In this document: piece by piece, positions 38,967-47,844 of the stretch
Numbering within the stretch: position 1 is the first letter of the stretch
Layout of the letters: the number at the start of each line of letters is the position of its first letter
DNA from: Streptomyces fuscichromogenes
GTDB taxonomy: Bacteria; Actinomycetota; Actinomycetes; Streptomycetales; Streptomycetaceae
Direction: 5' to 3'
DNA length: 64,000 bases
Assembly: GCF_014645815.1 (NCBI RefSeq)
Contig: NZ_BMML01000027.1
Span: 62,001 to 126,000, forward strand
Made by a program: the position numbers and the translations under genes
The notes under the pieces: model-generated
The model's input: the letters and a program-made list of their open reading frames with translations, nothing else
Databases searched by the model: none
Told to the model about the DNA's origin: nothing

Positions 38967-39758
38967 TCAGGGGGCCGAGCGCGCGGCGGCGTCCAGGTGC
39001 CCGCCGAGCCGGCGGACGAGCAGGGCCATCTCGTGGGCCAGCTGGCCGACGTCGGTACGGCTCTCGCTCAGCACGGCGAGGCGGCTGCCGTGCCCGGCCG
39101 GAGTGACGAAGAGATAGGCGTCGTCGAGCATCACCATGGTCTGCCGCACCTCCCCGGCGCCGAACCGGTCCCCCGCCGACCGGGCCAGGCTGTGGAAGCC
39201 GGAACAGACGGCCGCGAGATGCTCGATGTCCCGCCGCCGCATCCCCTCGGAGTGACTCAGCGGCAGCCCGTCGGCGGTGAGCAACACGGCCTGCCGAACA
39301 TGGTCGGTCCGAGCAACAAGATCATCGAGCAGCCACCCGAGCCCGGCCCCGACCCGGTCGACGGACTCCGGACCGACGGGGGGTCGCGGGGCGGGAGCGG
39401 AGGGAGAGCCGGGGGCGCGCACAGAGACCGGGACCGAGGCAGCGCCCTCAGCAGAAACAGAGCCACGACCAGCGACGGAGACCGAGCCGAAGCCCGAGGC
39501 CGAGGCGGAACCCGAGGCCGGGACGGAGCCCGAGGCCGGGACGGAGCCCGAGGCCGGGACGGAACCCGACACCGAGTCGGAGCCCGAGGCCGAGGCAGAA
39601 CCCGACACCGAGTCGGAGCCCGAGGCCGGGACGGAACCCGACACCGAACCGAAGCCCGAGGCCGAGGCCGAGGCCGAACCCGACACCGAACCGAAGCCCG
39701 AGGCCGAGGCGGGGGCCGAGGGTGGGGTGGGGGGTTTGGGGTGGGTGTCACTGGTCAT
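38967..39758 (-). CDS. Roadblock/LC7 protein (CvnB-type) with Ser-Ala-Gly repeat extension
   Basis: The C-terminal 130 residues are a roadblock/LC7 domain (GLGWLLDDLVARTDHVRQAV, LLTADGLPLSHSEGMRRRDI, MVMLDDAYLFVTPAGHG), the small regulatory partner of a conservon GTPase. The first 110 or so residues are low complexity: tandem SGSVPA, SGSASA and GFGSVS hexapeptides from 18-bp DNA repeats (about 39485-39720), then an Ala/Pro spacer. Conservon CvnB proteins normally lack this extension. ATG 39758 (GTG 39767 also possible) overlaps the kinase stop, so translation is coupled. Confidence 0.88.
   Translation of the reverse strand: MTSDTHPKPPTPPSAPASASGFGSVSGSASASASGFGSVSGSVPASGSDSVSGSASASGSDSVSGSVPASGSVPASGSVPASGSASASGFGSVSVAGRGSVSAEGAASVPVSVRAPGSPSAPAPRPPVGPESVDRVGAGLGWLLDDLVARTDHVRQAVLLTADGLPLSHSEGMRRRDIEHLAAVCSGFHSLARSAGDRFGAGEVRQTMVMLDDAYLFVTPAGHGSRLAVLSESRTDVGQLAHEMALLVRRLGGHLDAAARSAP
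39485..39720. repeat. 18-bp-unit tandem repeat within the roadblock gene
   Basis: Units such as CCCGAGGCCGGGACGGAG (three in a row around 39521-39574) and variants CCCGACACCGAGTCGGAG, CCCGAGGCCGAGGCGGAA are repeated about 13 times. The minus-strand reading gives Ser/Ala/Gly/Val/Pro hexapeptides. Confidence 0.85.
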
Positions 39759-42075
39759 TGGTTGCACGCGTTCCTTCCTCGGTGTGGTGCGGCTCCTCGG
39801 GTCCGGTCGGTATCCCCCTGCGGCCCCGGTCCAGGCCCCGCTGGAAGGCGCCGAAGACCGCCCGCATCTCGTCGGCGTCCGGATCGCGCGTGACCGACCG
39901 GTCCGGAACCGGCGGGCCGGTGCGCAGCTCGGGGGCGAGGGAGGTCTGACGGGTGCGGGTGGGCAGGGCCGGCGGTGCTTCGGGAGCGGGGGCCGCCGTC
40001 CGGGACGACGGCGGCCGCGCCTCGCGGCCCGGACCGTCCGCGCCGTGCGTCGCGGCCGCCGTGCCGCCGGACGTCGGCGGCACGCCGACCGCCGGTGCCG
40101 GCCGGTCTCCCCCGGGTTCCGCCGCAGACGCCGGTCCCCCTCGCCCGCTGCCCTGCCGGGCGCTCTCCGGCTCCGCCAGCACCGCCGTCGGCAGCAGCAC
40201 CACCGCGGTGGTCCCGCCGTACGGCGACTCCCGCAGGGTCACCTCGATGGCGTGCCGGGCGGCCAGGCGGCCGACGACGTAGAGGCCGAGCCGCTCGTGC
40301 CGGGTCGGGTCGAAGGCGCCGGGGTCGGTGAGGGTGCGGCGGGCCTCGGCGAGCTGGTCGGCGTCGAGCCCGAGGCCCCGGTCGTCGATCTCCAGGGCGA
40401 AGCCGTGGCCGACCCGGCCGGTGCGCAGGGTGACCTGGGTGTGCGGCGGCGAGAACACGGTGGCGTTCTCCAGCAGCTCGGCGAGCAGGTGCACGACATC
40501 GGCGACGGCGTCCGCGGCCACGCCCACCTCGGGCATCGGCGGCACCACGACCCGTGGGTAGTCCTCGATCTCGCCGACCGCCGACGACACCACGTCGGCG
40601 ACCGGCACGGGCCCCCGCCAGCGCCGCCCGGGAGCCGCGCCGGAGAGGATGATCAGGCTCTCCGCGTGCCGGCGCATCCGCGTGGTGAGGTGGTCGATGC
40701 GGAACAGCTCGGCCAGGACGGCCGGGTCGGCGGTGCGCCGTTCCAGCGTGTCGACGAGTTTCAGCTGGCGGTGGACGAGGGCCTGGTTGCGGCGGGCGAT
40801 GTTGAGGAGGACCGCGGACAGGCCGCGCCGCAGCGCGGCCTGCCGGACCGCGGCCTCGACGGCGGCCAGCCGCGCCCGGTTGAACGACCGGCCGACGTCG
40901 CCGATCTCGTCGTCCCCGGCCTCCCCGGCGGCCAGCGGCGGCGCCTCGGTGACCGCGTCCACGTCCTCACCGGCACTCAACCGCGCCATCAAAGCGGGTA
41001 GTTGGCGCGCCGTCAGCAGATCGGCCGCGTCCCGCAGGGTCTCCAGGCGGCGCGAGATCCGGCGCGCCCCGCGCACCGCGAACCGGAGCGAGAGGCCCAC
41101 GGCCGCGAGCCCGGCCGCGCCGACCACGGCCGCTTTGGTCAACTCCCGGTAGGCGAAGGCCCGTCCACGGGCGGCGGAGTTCTCGGCCGACCGGGTGCAC
41201 AGGAGCATGTACCGCTTGACGGCCCGGTCGGTGGTCGACCGCCAGGTGTCCGCGGCGACGGCCGCCCCGGCCCGGTCCGCGCCCGCCCGCAGCAGCGCGT
41301 CCTCGCCGCCCACCAGCGAGCGGTGCAGCGCGCCGCGCCGGAAGGTCTCGAACAGCGCCCGGGAGTCCGACGGCAGGTCGGGGACGTAGGTCCGCTCGAA
41401 GACCCGCCGGTCCTCGATGGCCGCGGTGAGGGCGTCGTACTGCGCGTCGGTGAGCCGTCCGGCGGCCCGCGCCCCGGCGACCAGCGCGTCCTCGCGCGAG
41501 ACGAACTCCCGCACCCGCACCAGCTCGACGACGACCTGGGACTCCCGGGCCAGCTGTCCGGCCTGCAGCGCGGTGAGGGTGGACTCGACGTCGAAGCCGG
41601 GCTCCACCAGGGCGCTGTAGGCGGCCACGGCCCCGTCCCAGGAGATCCTCCGGGACAGCACCTGCCCGCGGAGGCTCTCCAGCCCGGCGGTGGCGGTCAC
41701 CATCGCGGCGAGCGACTCGCGCTGCCGGTCGCTGAGGCGTCCGCGGTCGCCGTCCCGGATCGCGTCCCGCATGGCCTGCACCGCCCGGTCGGTGTGCCGC
41801 TGCTGGGCGAGCAGGCCGGTGGCGGCCGCCGGGTCCGGGCGGCCGCCCAGGTAGGCCGCCGACAGCCGCCGTTCGATCTGGATCTGCCCGACGGCGGTGT
41901 CGACGGGGGTGCCGAAGTCGTCGTACACCCCCTGAAGCCGGATCAGCGCGCGTAGCTCGGCGGTGACGGACACCATGGCGAAGCTCCACAGGGCCGTCAG
42001 CGCGACGGCCGGAGCGAGCGCGAGCGCCACGATCCGCGCCCGGACAGTGGTGGGTCGGCCGACAGGCCAGCGCAT
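39748..42075 (-). CDS. Conservon sensor kinase (CvnA-type, nitrate-sensor-like domain)
   Basis: Membrane sensor of 775 residues. An N-terminal helix (VALALAPAVALTALWSFAMV) is followed by an extracellular NIT-like helical domain (about 40-310), a second helix (AAVVGAAGLAAVGLSLRFAV), a HAMP-like segment and a kinase core. The core has MRRHAESLIILSGAAPGRRW and an ATPase domain with LLAELLENATVFSPPHTQV, IDDRGLGLDADQL and RLGLYVVGRLA. The tail is Pro-rich. As in other CvnA proteins the phospho-accepting His region is unusual. First gene of the operon; overlaps the roadblock gene. Confidence 0.92.
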   Translation of the reverse strand: MRWPVGRPTTVRARIVALALAPAVALTALWSFAMVSVTAELRALIRLQGVYDDFGTPVDTAVGQIQIERRLSAAYLGGRPDPAAATGLLAQQRHTDRAVQAMRDAIRDGDRGRLSDRQRESLAAMVTATAGLESLRGQVLSRRISWDGAVAAYSALVEPGFDVESTLTALQAGQLARESQVVVELVRVREFVSREDALVAGARAAGRLTDAQYDALTAAIEDRRVFERTYVPDLPSDSRALFETFRRGALHRSLVGGEDALLRAGADRAGAAVAADTWRSTTDRAVKRYMLLCTRSAENSAARGRAFAYRELTKAAVVGAAGLAAVGLSLRFAVRGARRISRRLETLRDAADLLTARQLPALMARLSAGEDVDAVTEAPPLAAGEAGDDEIGDVGRSFNRARLAAVEAAVRQAALRRGLSAVLLNIARRNQALVHRQLKLVDTLERRTADPAVLAELFRIDHLTTRMRRHAESLIILSGAAPGRRWRGPVPVADVVSSAVGEIEDYPRVVVPPMPEVGVAADAVADVVHLLAELLENATVFSPPHTQVTLRTGRVGHGFALEIDDRGLGLDADQLAEARRTLTDPGAFDPTRHERLGLYVVGRLAARHAIEVTLRESPYGGTTAVVLLPTAVLAEPESARQGSGRGGPASAAEPGGDRPAPAVGVPPTSGGTAAATHGADGPGREARPPSSRTAAPAPEAPPALPTRTRQTSLAPELRTGPPVPDRSVTRDPDADEMRAVFGAFQRGLDRGRRGIPTGPEEPHHTEEGTRATNDQ

Positions 42076-42170
42076 GGGTTACCTACCGGTGTTACCAGTC
42101 AGTAAGGGAAGCCCGCACAAACTACGGGATCGCGACCCCGACCGCAATGGTTGCCCCGGGTAACCCCTGG

Positions 42171-43622
42171 TTACGGCCCGACGGCGAACGTGGTGACGAC
42201 GGCCGCGTGGTCGGAGGGCCAGTCGTTGCCCGCCACCTCGGGCCAGGCCGCCGGGGTGCCGGTGACCCAGGTCCGGGAGTCGAGCACGCGCAGCCCCCGG
42301 TGCAGCACGTAGTCGATCCGGTCCTGTGGCTCCGGCCGCCCGCTGCCGTCCTCGTGGACGGGGTGGATCGGCGACCAGGTGTGGCCGGGCGCGGCGACCG
42401 GGTCCGGATGCGCCTCCCGGTAGGAGTCACGGAACCCGGCCTCCTCGGCGGCCCTGGTCACCGGCCACGCGACCGCCGGCCAGTCCAGGTGGGAGGGGCA
42501 GTTGAAGTCCCCGACCAGGACCACGGGTACGTCTCCGTCCCCGATCCGCCGCAGGGCCTCCCCCAACTGCCCGAGCCGGACCTCCTCGTGGGCGACCAGT
42601 TCCTCGGCGTCGAGCCCGTCGAAGTGGAACTCGTAGGGCCCGTACGGCGTGTAGTGCAGATGCGCGGTCCAGATCTCGACCTCGCGGCCGGGGCGGACGG
42701 CGATCCGCACCCCGGCGGCGCCGTAGAAGCCGACGTCCGGGTCGCCGAGGCGGGCCGTGACCGGGAAGCGGCTGATGATCCCGAGGTTCTCGCCCGCGGT
42801 GTGGTGGTGCCAGCCGAGGGCCTCGGCGAGTTCCCGGGCGCTGGTCCCGCCGGTCTCCTGGAGGCCGACGACGTCCGCGCCCGCGTCCATGATCGCCTTG
42901 AGCTGCTTGGCCCGGTGGTCGTCGACCCGGCTGCCGCCGAGCCACAGGTTCCAGGACATCACCCGGAGTTCCGGTACGGCCATCTCGCTCAGCTCCTTCG
43001 GAGTGACCCCGGCCAGGGTGTCACGGACCGTCCGGCCGGGCGCGCCGGCGATCGGGGCGAGCGAGGGCACGGCGAGGACGGCACAGCCGGCGGCCTCGGC
43101 CGAGGCGACCCCGGTCTCGGTGTCCTCGACGGCCACGCAGGCCGCCGGGTCGACGCCGAGGGCGCGGCAGGCGGCCAGGTACGGATCGGGAGCGGGCTTG
43201 GTGCGTCCGGTGTCGTCGGCGGTGACGGAGACGGCGAACCGGCCGGGGCCGAGGGCGTCGAGGACGAGGTCGGCGACCGCGCGTGGGGACGCGGTGACCA
43301 GGGCGGTGGGGACGCCGGCCGCGGCCAGCGCGTCCAGCAGGTCGAGGGCGCCGGGGCGGGGCACGATGCCGGTACGGACGCGGTCGGCGAACTCCCGGTG
43401 CAGGCCGGCCGCGAGATCGGCGGACGGCCGGCCGGTGGCCGAGGCCAGCCAGTCGGCGGTGTGCTCCACCGGCCGGCCGAGCACCTCCGGCTCGTCGGCC
43501 TCGGTGAGCGGCCGCCCGGCGACCTGTTCCACTGCCTCCCACCACAGTCGCTCGGTGTCGACGAGCGTTCCGTCCATGTCGAACAGGACGGCCTGAAGCG
43601 GGTGTCGTGGGTGGGGGGTCAC
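42171..43622 (-). CDS. HAD-family phosphatase fused to endonuclease/exonuclease/phosphatase domain
   Basis: One frame encodes two enzymes (about 483 residues). The first 220 residues are a HAD-IA phosphatase: QAVLFDMDGTLVDTERLWWE (nucleophile Asp), VPTALVTASPRAVADLVLDA, GRTKPAPDPYLAACRALG, VEDTETGVASAEAAG. The rest is an EEP fold: LRVMSWNLWLGGSRVDDHRA, GADVVGLQETGGTS, VVLVGDFNCPSHLDWPAVAW, DRIDYVLHRG, WPSDHAAVVTTF, with its catalytic residues present. An internal ATG (42983) with AAGGAG nine bases upstream could start the EEP part alone. It follows an ABC importer on the same strand, so a role in processing imported phosphate esters is conceivable. GTG 43622 is chosen. Confidence 0.82.
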   Translation of the reverse strand: MTPHPRHPLQAVLFDMDGTLVDTERLWWEAVEQVAGRPLTEADEPEVLGRPVEHTADWLASATGRPSADLAAGLHREFADRVRTGIVPRPGALDLLDALAAAGVPTALVTASPRAVADLVLDALGPGRFAVSVTADDTGRTKPAPDPYLAACRALGVDPAACVAVEDTETGVASAEAAGCAVLAVPSLAPIAGAPGRTVRDTLAGVTPKELSEMAVPELRVMSWNLWLGGSRVDDHRAKQLKAIMDAGADVVGLQETGGTSARELAEALGWHHHTAGENLGIISRFPVTARLGDPDVGFYGAAGVRIAVRPGREVEIWTAHLHYTPYGPYEFHFDGLDAEELVAHEEVRLGQLGEALRRIGDGDVPVVLVGDFNCPSHLDWPAVAWPVTRAAEEAGFRDSYREAHPDPVAAPGHTWSPIHPVHEDGSGRPEPQDRIDYVLHRGLRVLDSRTWVTGTPAAWPEVAGNDWPSDHAAVVTTFAVGP

Positions 43623-43676
43623 GTTGTTGTCATTCCTCACTGATGATGGTGAATGCGCTGCTGACGGGTGGTCGCG

Positions 43677-44741
43677 TCACTTCCGGGCGCGCTCCGCCAC
43701 GAGTACCGGCCGCTCGGGCAGGGACACGCTCACGGCGGATCCGGCACCCAGTTCGGCGGCGTCGTGGGCGGGCAGGTCGGCCTTGGCCTCCGTGCCGTCG
43801 GCGAGCCGTACGGTGACCCGGACGACCGCGCCGAGGAAGGCGGTGGCGACGACGGTGGCCGTACCGGCGCCGTCCGCGCGCACCTGGACCGCCTCGGGCC
43901 GCACCAGGACGTCGACCTCGCCGGCACCCGGCGCCTGACCGTCGACCGGGAGCCGCTGCCCGAGCACCTCGACGGTGTCCTCCTTGACCGTCCCCGGGAT
44001 CCGGCTCATCGTGCCGACGAACTCGGCGACGAAGGCGGTGGCCGGACGGCCGTACAACTCGGCGGGTTCGGCGCACTGTTCGAGCTGCCCGGCGCGCATC
44101 ACGGCGACCCGGTCGGCGATGGACAGCGCCTCCTCCTGGTCGTGCGTCACGAACAGGGTGGTGATGCCGAGTTCCTGCTGGAGACGGCGGATCTCCTCGC
44201 GGAGGGTCAGCCGGACCTTGGCGTCAAGGGCGGACAGCGGCTCGTCGAGGAGGAGCACCCGGGGGCGCAGGGCGAGAGCGCGGGCGAGCGCGATGCGCTG
44301 CTGCTGGCCGCCGGAGAGCTGGTGCGGGAACCGCTCCCCCTTGTCGCCGAGCCCGACCAGGTCCAGCAACTCGGCGGCTCGCGCCCGCCGTTCACTGGTG
44401 CGCACCTTGCGCATGCGCAGTCCGAACGCCACGTTGTCGACGGCGTTCAGATGCGGGAAGAGGCTGTACGACTGGAAGACCATCCCGGCGTCACGGCGGT
44501 GCGCCGGGACGTGGGTGACGTCCTCGCCGTCGACCAGCACGGCGCCGGAGTCGGGGTGTTCGAACCCGGCGAGCATGCGCAGCGCCGTGGTCTTGCCGCA
44601 GCCGGACGGGCCGAGCAGGGCCAGGAACTCGCCCGGCCGGACGGTCAGGTCGAGTCCGTCGAGAGCGACGGTGGCGCCGAACTCGCGCCGCAGCGACCGG
44701 AATTCGACGGTCGCGGCCTTCTCAAGGGTGGCGGTGGTCAT
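43677..44741 (-). CDS. ABC importer ATPase (PotA/FbpC-like)
   Basis: A protein of 354 residues with Walker A LLGPSGCGKTTALRM, signature LSGGQQQRIALARALALRPR, Walker B VLLLDEPLSALDAKVRL and H-loop TLFVTHDQEEALSIADRVAV. A C-terminal TOBE domain follows (QVRADGAGTATVVATAFLGA). It powers the two permeases encoded just upstream. The C-terminal stretch ends in PERPVLVAERARK. Last clear gene of the importer operon; the HAD-EEP gene follows 55 bp on. Confidence 0.93.
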   Translation of the reverse strand: MTTATLEKAATVEFRSLRREFGATVALDGLDLTVRPGEFLALLGPSGCGKTTALRMLAGFEHPDSGAVLVDGEDVTHVPAHRRDAGMVFQSYSLFPHLNAVDNVAFGLRMRKVRTSERRARAAELLDLVGLGDKGERFPHQLSGGQQQRIALARALALRPRVLLLDEPLSALDAKVRLTLREEIRRLQQELGITTLFVTHDQEEALSIADRVAVMRAGQLEQCAEPAELYGRPATAFVAEFVGTMSRIPGTVKEDTVEVLGQRLPVDGQAPGAGEVDVLVRPEAVQVRADGAGTATVVATAFLGAVVRVTVRLADGTEAKADLPAHDAAELGAGSAVSVSLPERPVLVAERARK

Positions 44742-44747
44742 GGTGTG

Positions 44748-45566
44748 TCATCCCCGGGAGGAAGCGGTTCGGTCACGGCCGCCGGCACCGGCGAGCGCGA
44801 GGAGCAGGGCCCAGGTCACCAGGAGACTGAGCACGGAGACGGCGACGGACATCTGGGCCTGGGAGCCGCCGACGTTGTAGATCCACACGGCGAAGGGCTG
44901 GTAGCCCAGCAGCGAGGCGACCGTGAACTCGCCCAGCACCAGGGCCAGGGTGAGGAAGGACGCGTTGAGCAGCGCCCCGCGCAGGTTGGGCAGCACGGCC
45001 CGGACGAGCGCCTGCGGCCAGTTGGCGCCGCAGCTGCGGGCGGCCTCGACGAGGGTGCGCACGTCGATCGCGCGCAGCCCGGCGTCCAGCGCCCGGTACA
45101 CGAAGGGCAGCGCCATCACGACGTACGCGAGGACGAGCACGACCGGGAAGGTCGGGTTCTGGATGGCGACGAACGTCTCGAACAGCGGGGTCTTGGAGAG
45201 GTAGTCCGGCCCCCACTTGAGCACGGTCGCGATGCCGGCGACGAACGCGATCGGCGGCACCACCAGCGGCAGCGAGCAGAGGATCTCGACGACCGGGCGC
45301 AGCCTGGGGGCGCTCAGCCGCAGGGCGACCATGGCGGGCACCATCAGCAGCAGCACGACGGCGATGGTGGCGACGGCGAGTTCCAGCGAGAGGACCAGGC
45401 TGGACACGAACCCGTCGGCGGACAGGATCTGGGAGTAGGCGTCGAAGGTGACGCCCTGGCCGGGCACGTCGACCGTGAAGACGACGGAGGCGCCCAGCGG
45501 GACCAGGAAGTAGAGGGCGGCCAGGCCGAGGACGGCCCAGCGCCACGGGGTCAGGCGTCGAGCCAT
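44748..45566 (-). CDS. ABC importer permease, second subunit
   Basis: Integral-membrane subunit of 272 residues with six or so helices and the EAA loop region (YRALDAGLRAIDVRTLVEAA, ARSCGANWPQALVRAVLPNL) that contacts the ATPase. ATG 45566 (MARRLTPWRWAVLGLAALYF) overlaps the preceding permease stop by 16 bases; the longer open frame upstream is not coding. The length fits PotC/FbpB-half-type permeases. Confidence 0.92.
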   Translation of the reverse strand: MARRLTPWRWAVLGLAALYFLVPLGASVVFTVDVPGQGVTFDAYSQILSADGFVSSLVLSLELAVATIAVVLLLMVPAMVALRLSAPRLRPVVEILCSLPLVVPPIAFVAGIATVLKWGPDYLSKTPLFETFVAIQNPTFPVVLVLAYVVMALPFVYRALDAGLRAIDVRTLVEAARSCGANWPQALVRAVLPNLRGALLNASFLTLALVLGEFTVASLLGYQPFAVWIYNVGGSQAQMSVAVSVLSLLVTWALLLALAGAGGRDRTASSRG

Positions 45567-46450
45567 CGGGCGCTCCGTCGTTGCAGGGGCAGGTACACGG
45601 CCATCACCAGGCCCGCCACCAGCACCATGTCCAGGCTCAGGGCGAGGGCCACGTTCTCCTGGCCGACCAGGACGTTGCCGGAGATGGCGTCCGCGATCTG
45701 GAGGGTGACCAGCGGGACCGCGCTGCCGACCATCGCGGCGGCGGTGGCGTAGGCGGCGAAGGCGCTGCCGAAGAGCAGCACCAGTCCGCCGAGCAGCGAG
45801 GGCGCGAGCACCGGCAGGGCCACGAACCGCCAGTACTGCACGCCGGTGGCGCCGTTGTTGCGCGCGGCCTCCCGCCACTGGGTGCGCAGTCCGTCCAGGG
45901 CCGGGGTGATGGTGAGGACCATCAGCGGGATCAGGAAGTACAGGTAGACGAGGACCAGGCCCCAGAAGCTGTAGAGGTTCCAGCCGTGGTCCGTGAGGTG
46001 CAGGTGCGTGGTCAGCACACCGGCGTTGCCGAGGGTCGCGACGAACGCGAACGCCAGCGGCACACCGCCGAAGTTGGCGAGCACACCGGAGGCGGTGAGC
46101 ACGGCCTCGCGCAGCGCCCGGGAGCGCGAGCTGACGACGGCCTGCGCGAGCAGTAGGCCGAGCACGGCGGCGATGAGGGCGGAGAGCGCGGACAGCTTGA
46201 CGCTGCCGACGAGGGCGGTGAGGTACGGCCCCTGGAGCGAGTCGCTGAGATTGCTCGCGGTGTACGAACTCACCCCGCTGGACGGGTCCTTGACCGTGAA
46301 GGCGCCGTTCAGCATGGCGACGGCCGGCAGCCCGAAGGCGACGGCGGTGAAGGCGAGGAGCGGGACGACGGCGAGCCAGCCGGGGGCGCGGCGCCGCCGC
46401 TTCTGGGAAGCGGCGGACGCCACGTCGGCCCGCGTGAGCGTGGCCGTCAT
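45551..46450 (-). CDS. ABC importer permease, first subunit
   Basis: A subunit of 299 residues. A short basic N-terminus (MTATLTRADVASAASQKRRR) precedes six helices and the EAA loop (ALDGLRTQWREAARNNGATG, VQYWRFVALPVLAPSLLGGL). ATG 46450 overlaps the binding-protein stop as ATGA. The frame is open far upstream through the binding-protein gene, but that is a shadow. Confidence 0.92.
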   Translation of the reverse strand: MTATLTRADVASAASQKRRRRAPGWLAVVPLLAFTAVAFGLPAVAMLNGAFTVKDPSSGVSSYTASNLSDSLQGPYLTALVGSVKLSALSALIAAVLGLLLAQAVVSSRSRALREAVLTASGVLANFGGVPLAFAFVATLGNAGVLTTHLHLTDHGWNLYSFWGLVLVYLYFLIPLMVLTITPALDGLRTQWREAARNNGATGVQYWRFVALPVLAPSLLGGLVLLFGSAFAAYATAAAMVGSAVPLVTLQIADAISGNVLVGQENVALALSLDMVLVAGLVMAVYLPLQRRSARWLDA

Positions 46451-47607
46451 CCGGAGACGGCCTTCGACCAGCCCGTCGCGAGAACCGTCTTGGCCTTGTC
46501 CTGCTGGGCCTCGGTCGGGAAGGACGGCGTGCCGGTGACCGCGGGCAGCTTGGCGGCGGCGGCCTTGTCCAGCGTGCCGGCCGACTCCAGGGAGGACATC
46601 AGGACCGGACGGGCGTAGCCCTTGAGCCACAGGTTCTGGCCCTCGGCGCTGTACAGGTACTCCTGCCACAGGCGGGCGGCCGCCGGGTGCGGGGCGTCCT
46701 TGTTGATGGCCTGGGAGTAGTACTGGGCGTACTGCCCGTCGCTCGGGATGCTGACCTTCCAGTCCACGCCCTTGGACTTGAACTCGTCGGCGTAACCGGC
46801 GTTCAGGTAGTCCCAGTCGATCGAGATGGGCGTCTCGCCCTTCTCGACGGTGGCCGGGGTGGACTCGACGGGGGTGTAATTGCCGTTCTTCTTCAGCTTG
46901 GCGAAGAAGTCGAGGCCGGGCTGGATGTCGTCGAAGGAGCCCTTGTTGGCGAGCGCGGCCGCGTAGACGCCGCCGAACGCCGAACCGGACTTGGTCGGGT
47001 TGCCGTTGAGGGCGACCTGGCCCTTGTACTGCGGCTTGAGCAGGTCGGCGAAGGTGGTCGGGCAGGTCTTGACGCGCTTGGCGTCGCAGCCGATGGAGAT
47101 GTAGCCGCCGTAGTCGTTGTACCAGCGCGCCTGCGGGTCCTTCTGGCCGGTGGGGATGGAGTCGTACGAGGCGACCTTGTACGGCGCGAGCAGGCCCTGC
47201 TGGGCGGCGCTGAGCGCGAACGAGGAACCGAGGTCGAGCACGTCCGGCGCGCGGTCCTGGCCCTTCCTGGAGGTCACGGCGGTGATCTCGTCCTGGCTGG
47301 AGCCGTCGGGGCTCTCGTCCTCGATCTTGATCCCGTACTTCTTCTTGAAGCCGTCGATGATGGCGCCGTAGTTCGCCCAGTCGCGGGGCACCGCGATGAT
47401 GTGCAGCGTGCCCTCCTTCTTGGCGGCGGCGACCAGCTTGTCCATGCCGCCGAGGTCGGCGGCGGAGGTCGCGGTGGCGGCGTTCTTGCCGTCGGAGGTG
47501 GTGGACGACGTGTTGTCGGGGGCGGCGCCGCAGGCGCTCAGGGCAAGCGCGGCAACGGCGGCGAGGGAGCCGCCGAGGAGGGCGGTTCTCGGCAGGGACA
47601 CGGTCAC
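46447..47607 (-). CDS. Extracellular solute-binding lipoprotein of the ABC importer
   Basis: Lipoprotein of 386 residues. The signal peptide MTVSLPRTALLGGSLAAVAA ends in the lipobox LSAC (cleavage before Cys26). A spermidine/iron/phosphonate-type (PotD/Fbp-like) binding domain follows, with LVAAAKKEGTLHIIAVPRDW, YGAIIDGFKKKYGIKIEDES and CPTTFADLLKPQYKGQVALN. Actinobacterial relatives are often labelled 2-aminoethylphosphonate-binding, but ligand residues cannot be assigned by eye. GTG 47607 follows GGAGAGACC. First gene of the operon, with a palindromic operator 56 bp upstream. Confidence 0.88.
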   Translation of the reverse strand: MTVSLPRTALLGGSLAAVAALALSACGAAPDNTSSTTSDGKNAATATSAADLGGMDKLVAAAKKEGTLHIIAVPRDWANYGAIIDGFKKKYGIKIEDESPDGSSQDEITAVTSRKGQDRAPDVLDLGSSFALSAAQQGLLAPYKVASYDSIPTGQKDPQARWYNDYGGYISIGCDAKRVKTCPTTFADLLKPQYKGQVALNGNPTKSGSAFGGVYAAALANKGSFDDIQPGLDFFAKLKKNGNYTPVESTPATVEKGETPISIDWDYLNAGYADEFKSKGVDWKVSIPSDGQYAQYYSQAINKDAPHPAAARLWQEYLYSAEGQNLWLKGYARPVLMSSLESAGTLDKAAAAKLPAVTGTPSFPTEAQQDKAKTVLATGWSKAVSG

Positions 47608-47662
47608 GGTCTCTCCAGGTAGTACACATGAGGGTGGGTGGCGCTGCGGATGGCACCGGGCG

Positions 47663-47680
47663 AACTTGTCTGAACAAGTT
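47663..47680. promoter_or_regulatory. GntR-type operator
   Basis: AACTTGTCTGAACAAGTT is a perfect 7-4-7 palindrome with the TTGT-N4-ACAA core usual for GntR/HutC regulators. It lies in the 237-bp interval between the importer operon and the divergent GntR gene. Confidence 0.7.
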
Positions 47681-47844
47681 GGCTCACAGTACGCCCGGCG
47701 TGGGTGTCGGGACTGTGAACTCCGGAAAAACCCTGAGCCCCAATTCGCTGCACAGTCCTGGCCGGTTCGGGGCTGAAACGAATCACCCGGGAACGTCGAT
47801 TAGGCTGGTCACGCTGTGCACAGCGGTCTATCCAGAGGGGAAGC

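Noticed and set aside
39485..39720. CRISPR-like array
   Set aside because: Units are 18 bp with no unique spacers and encode hexapeptides in the roadblock gene; no cas genes are present.
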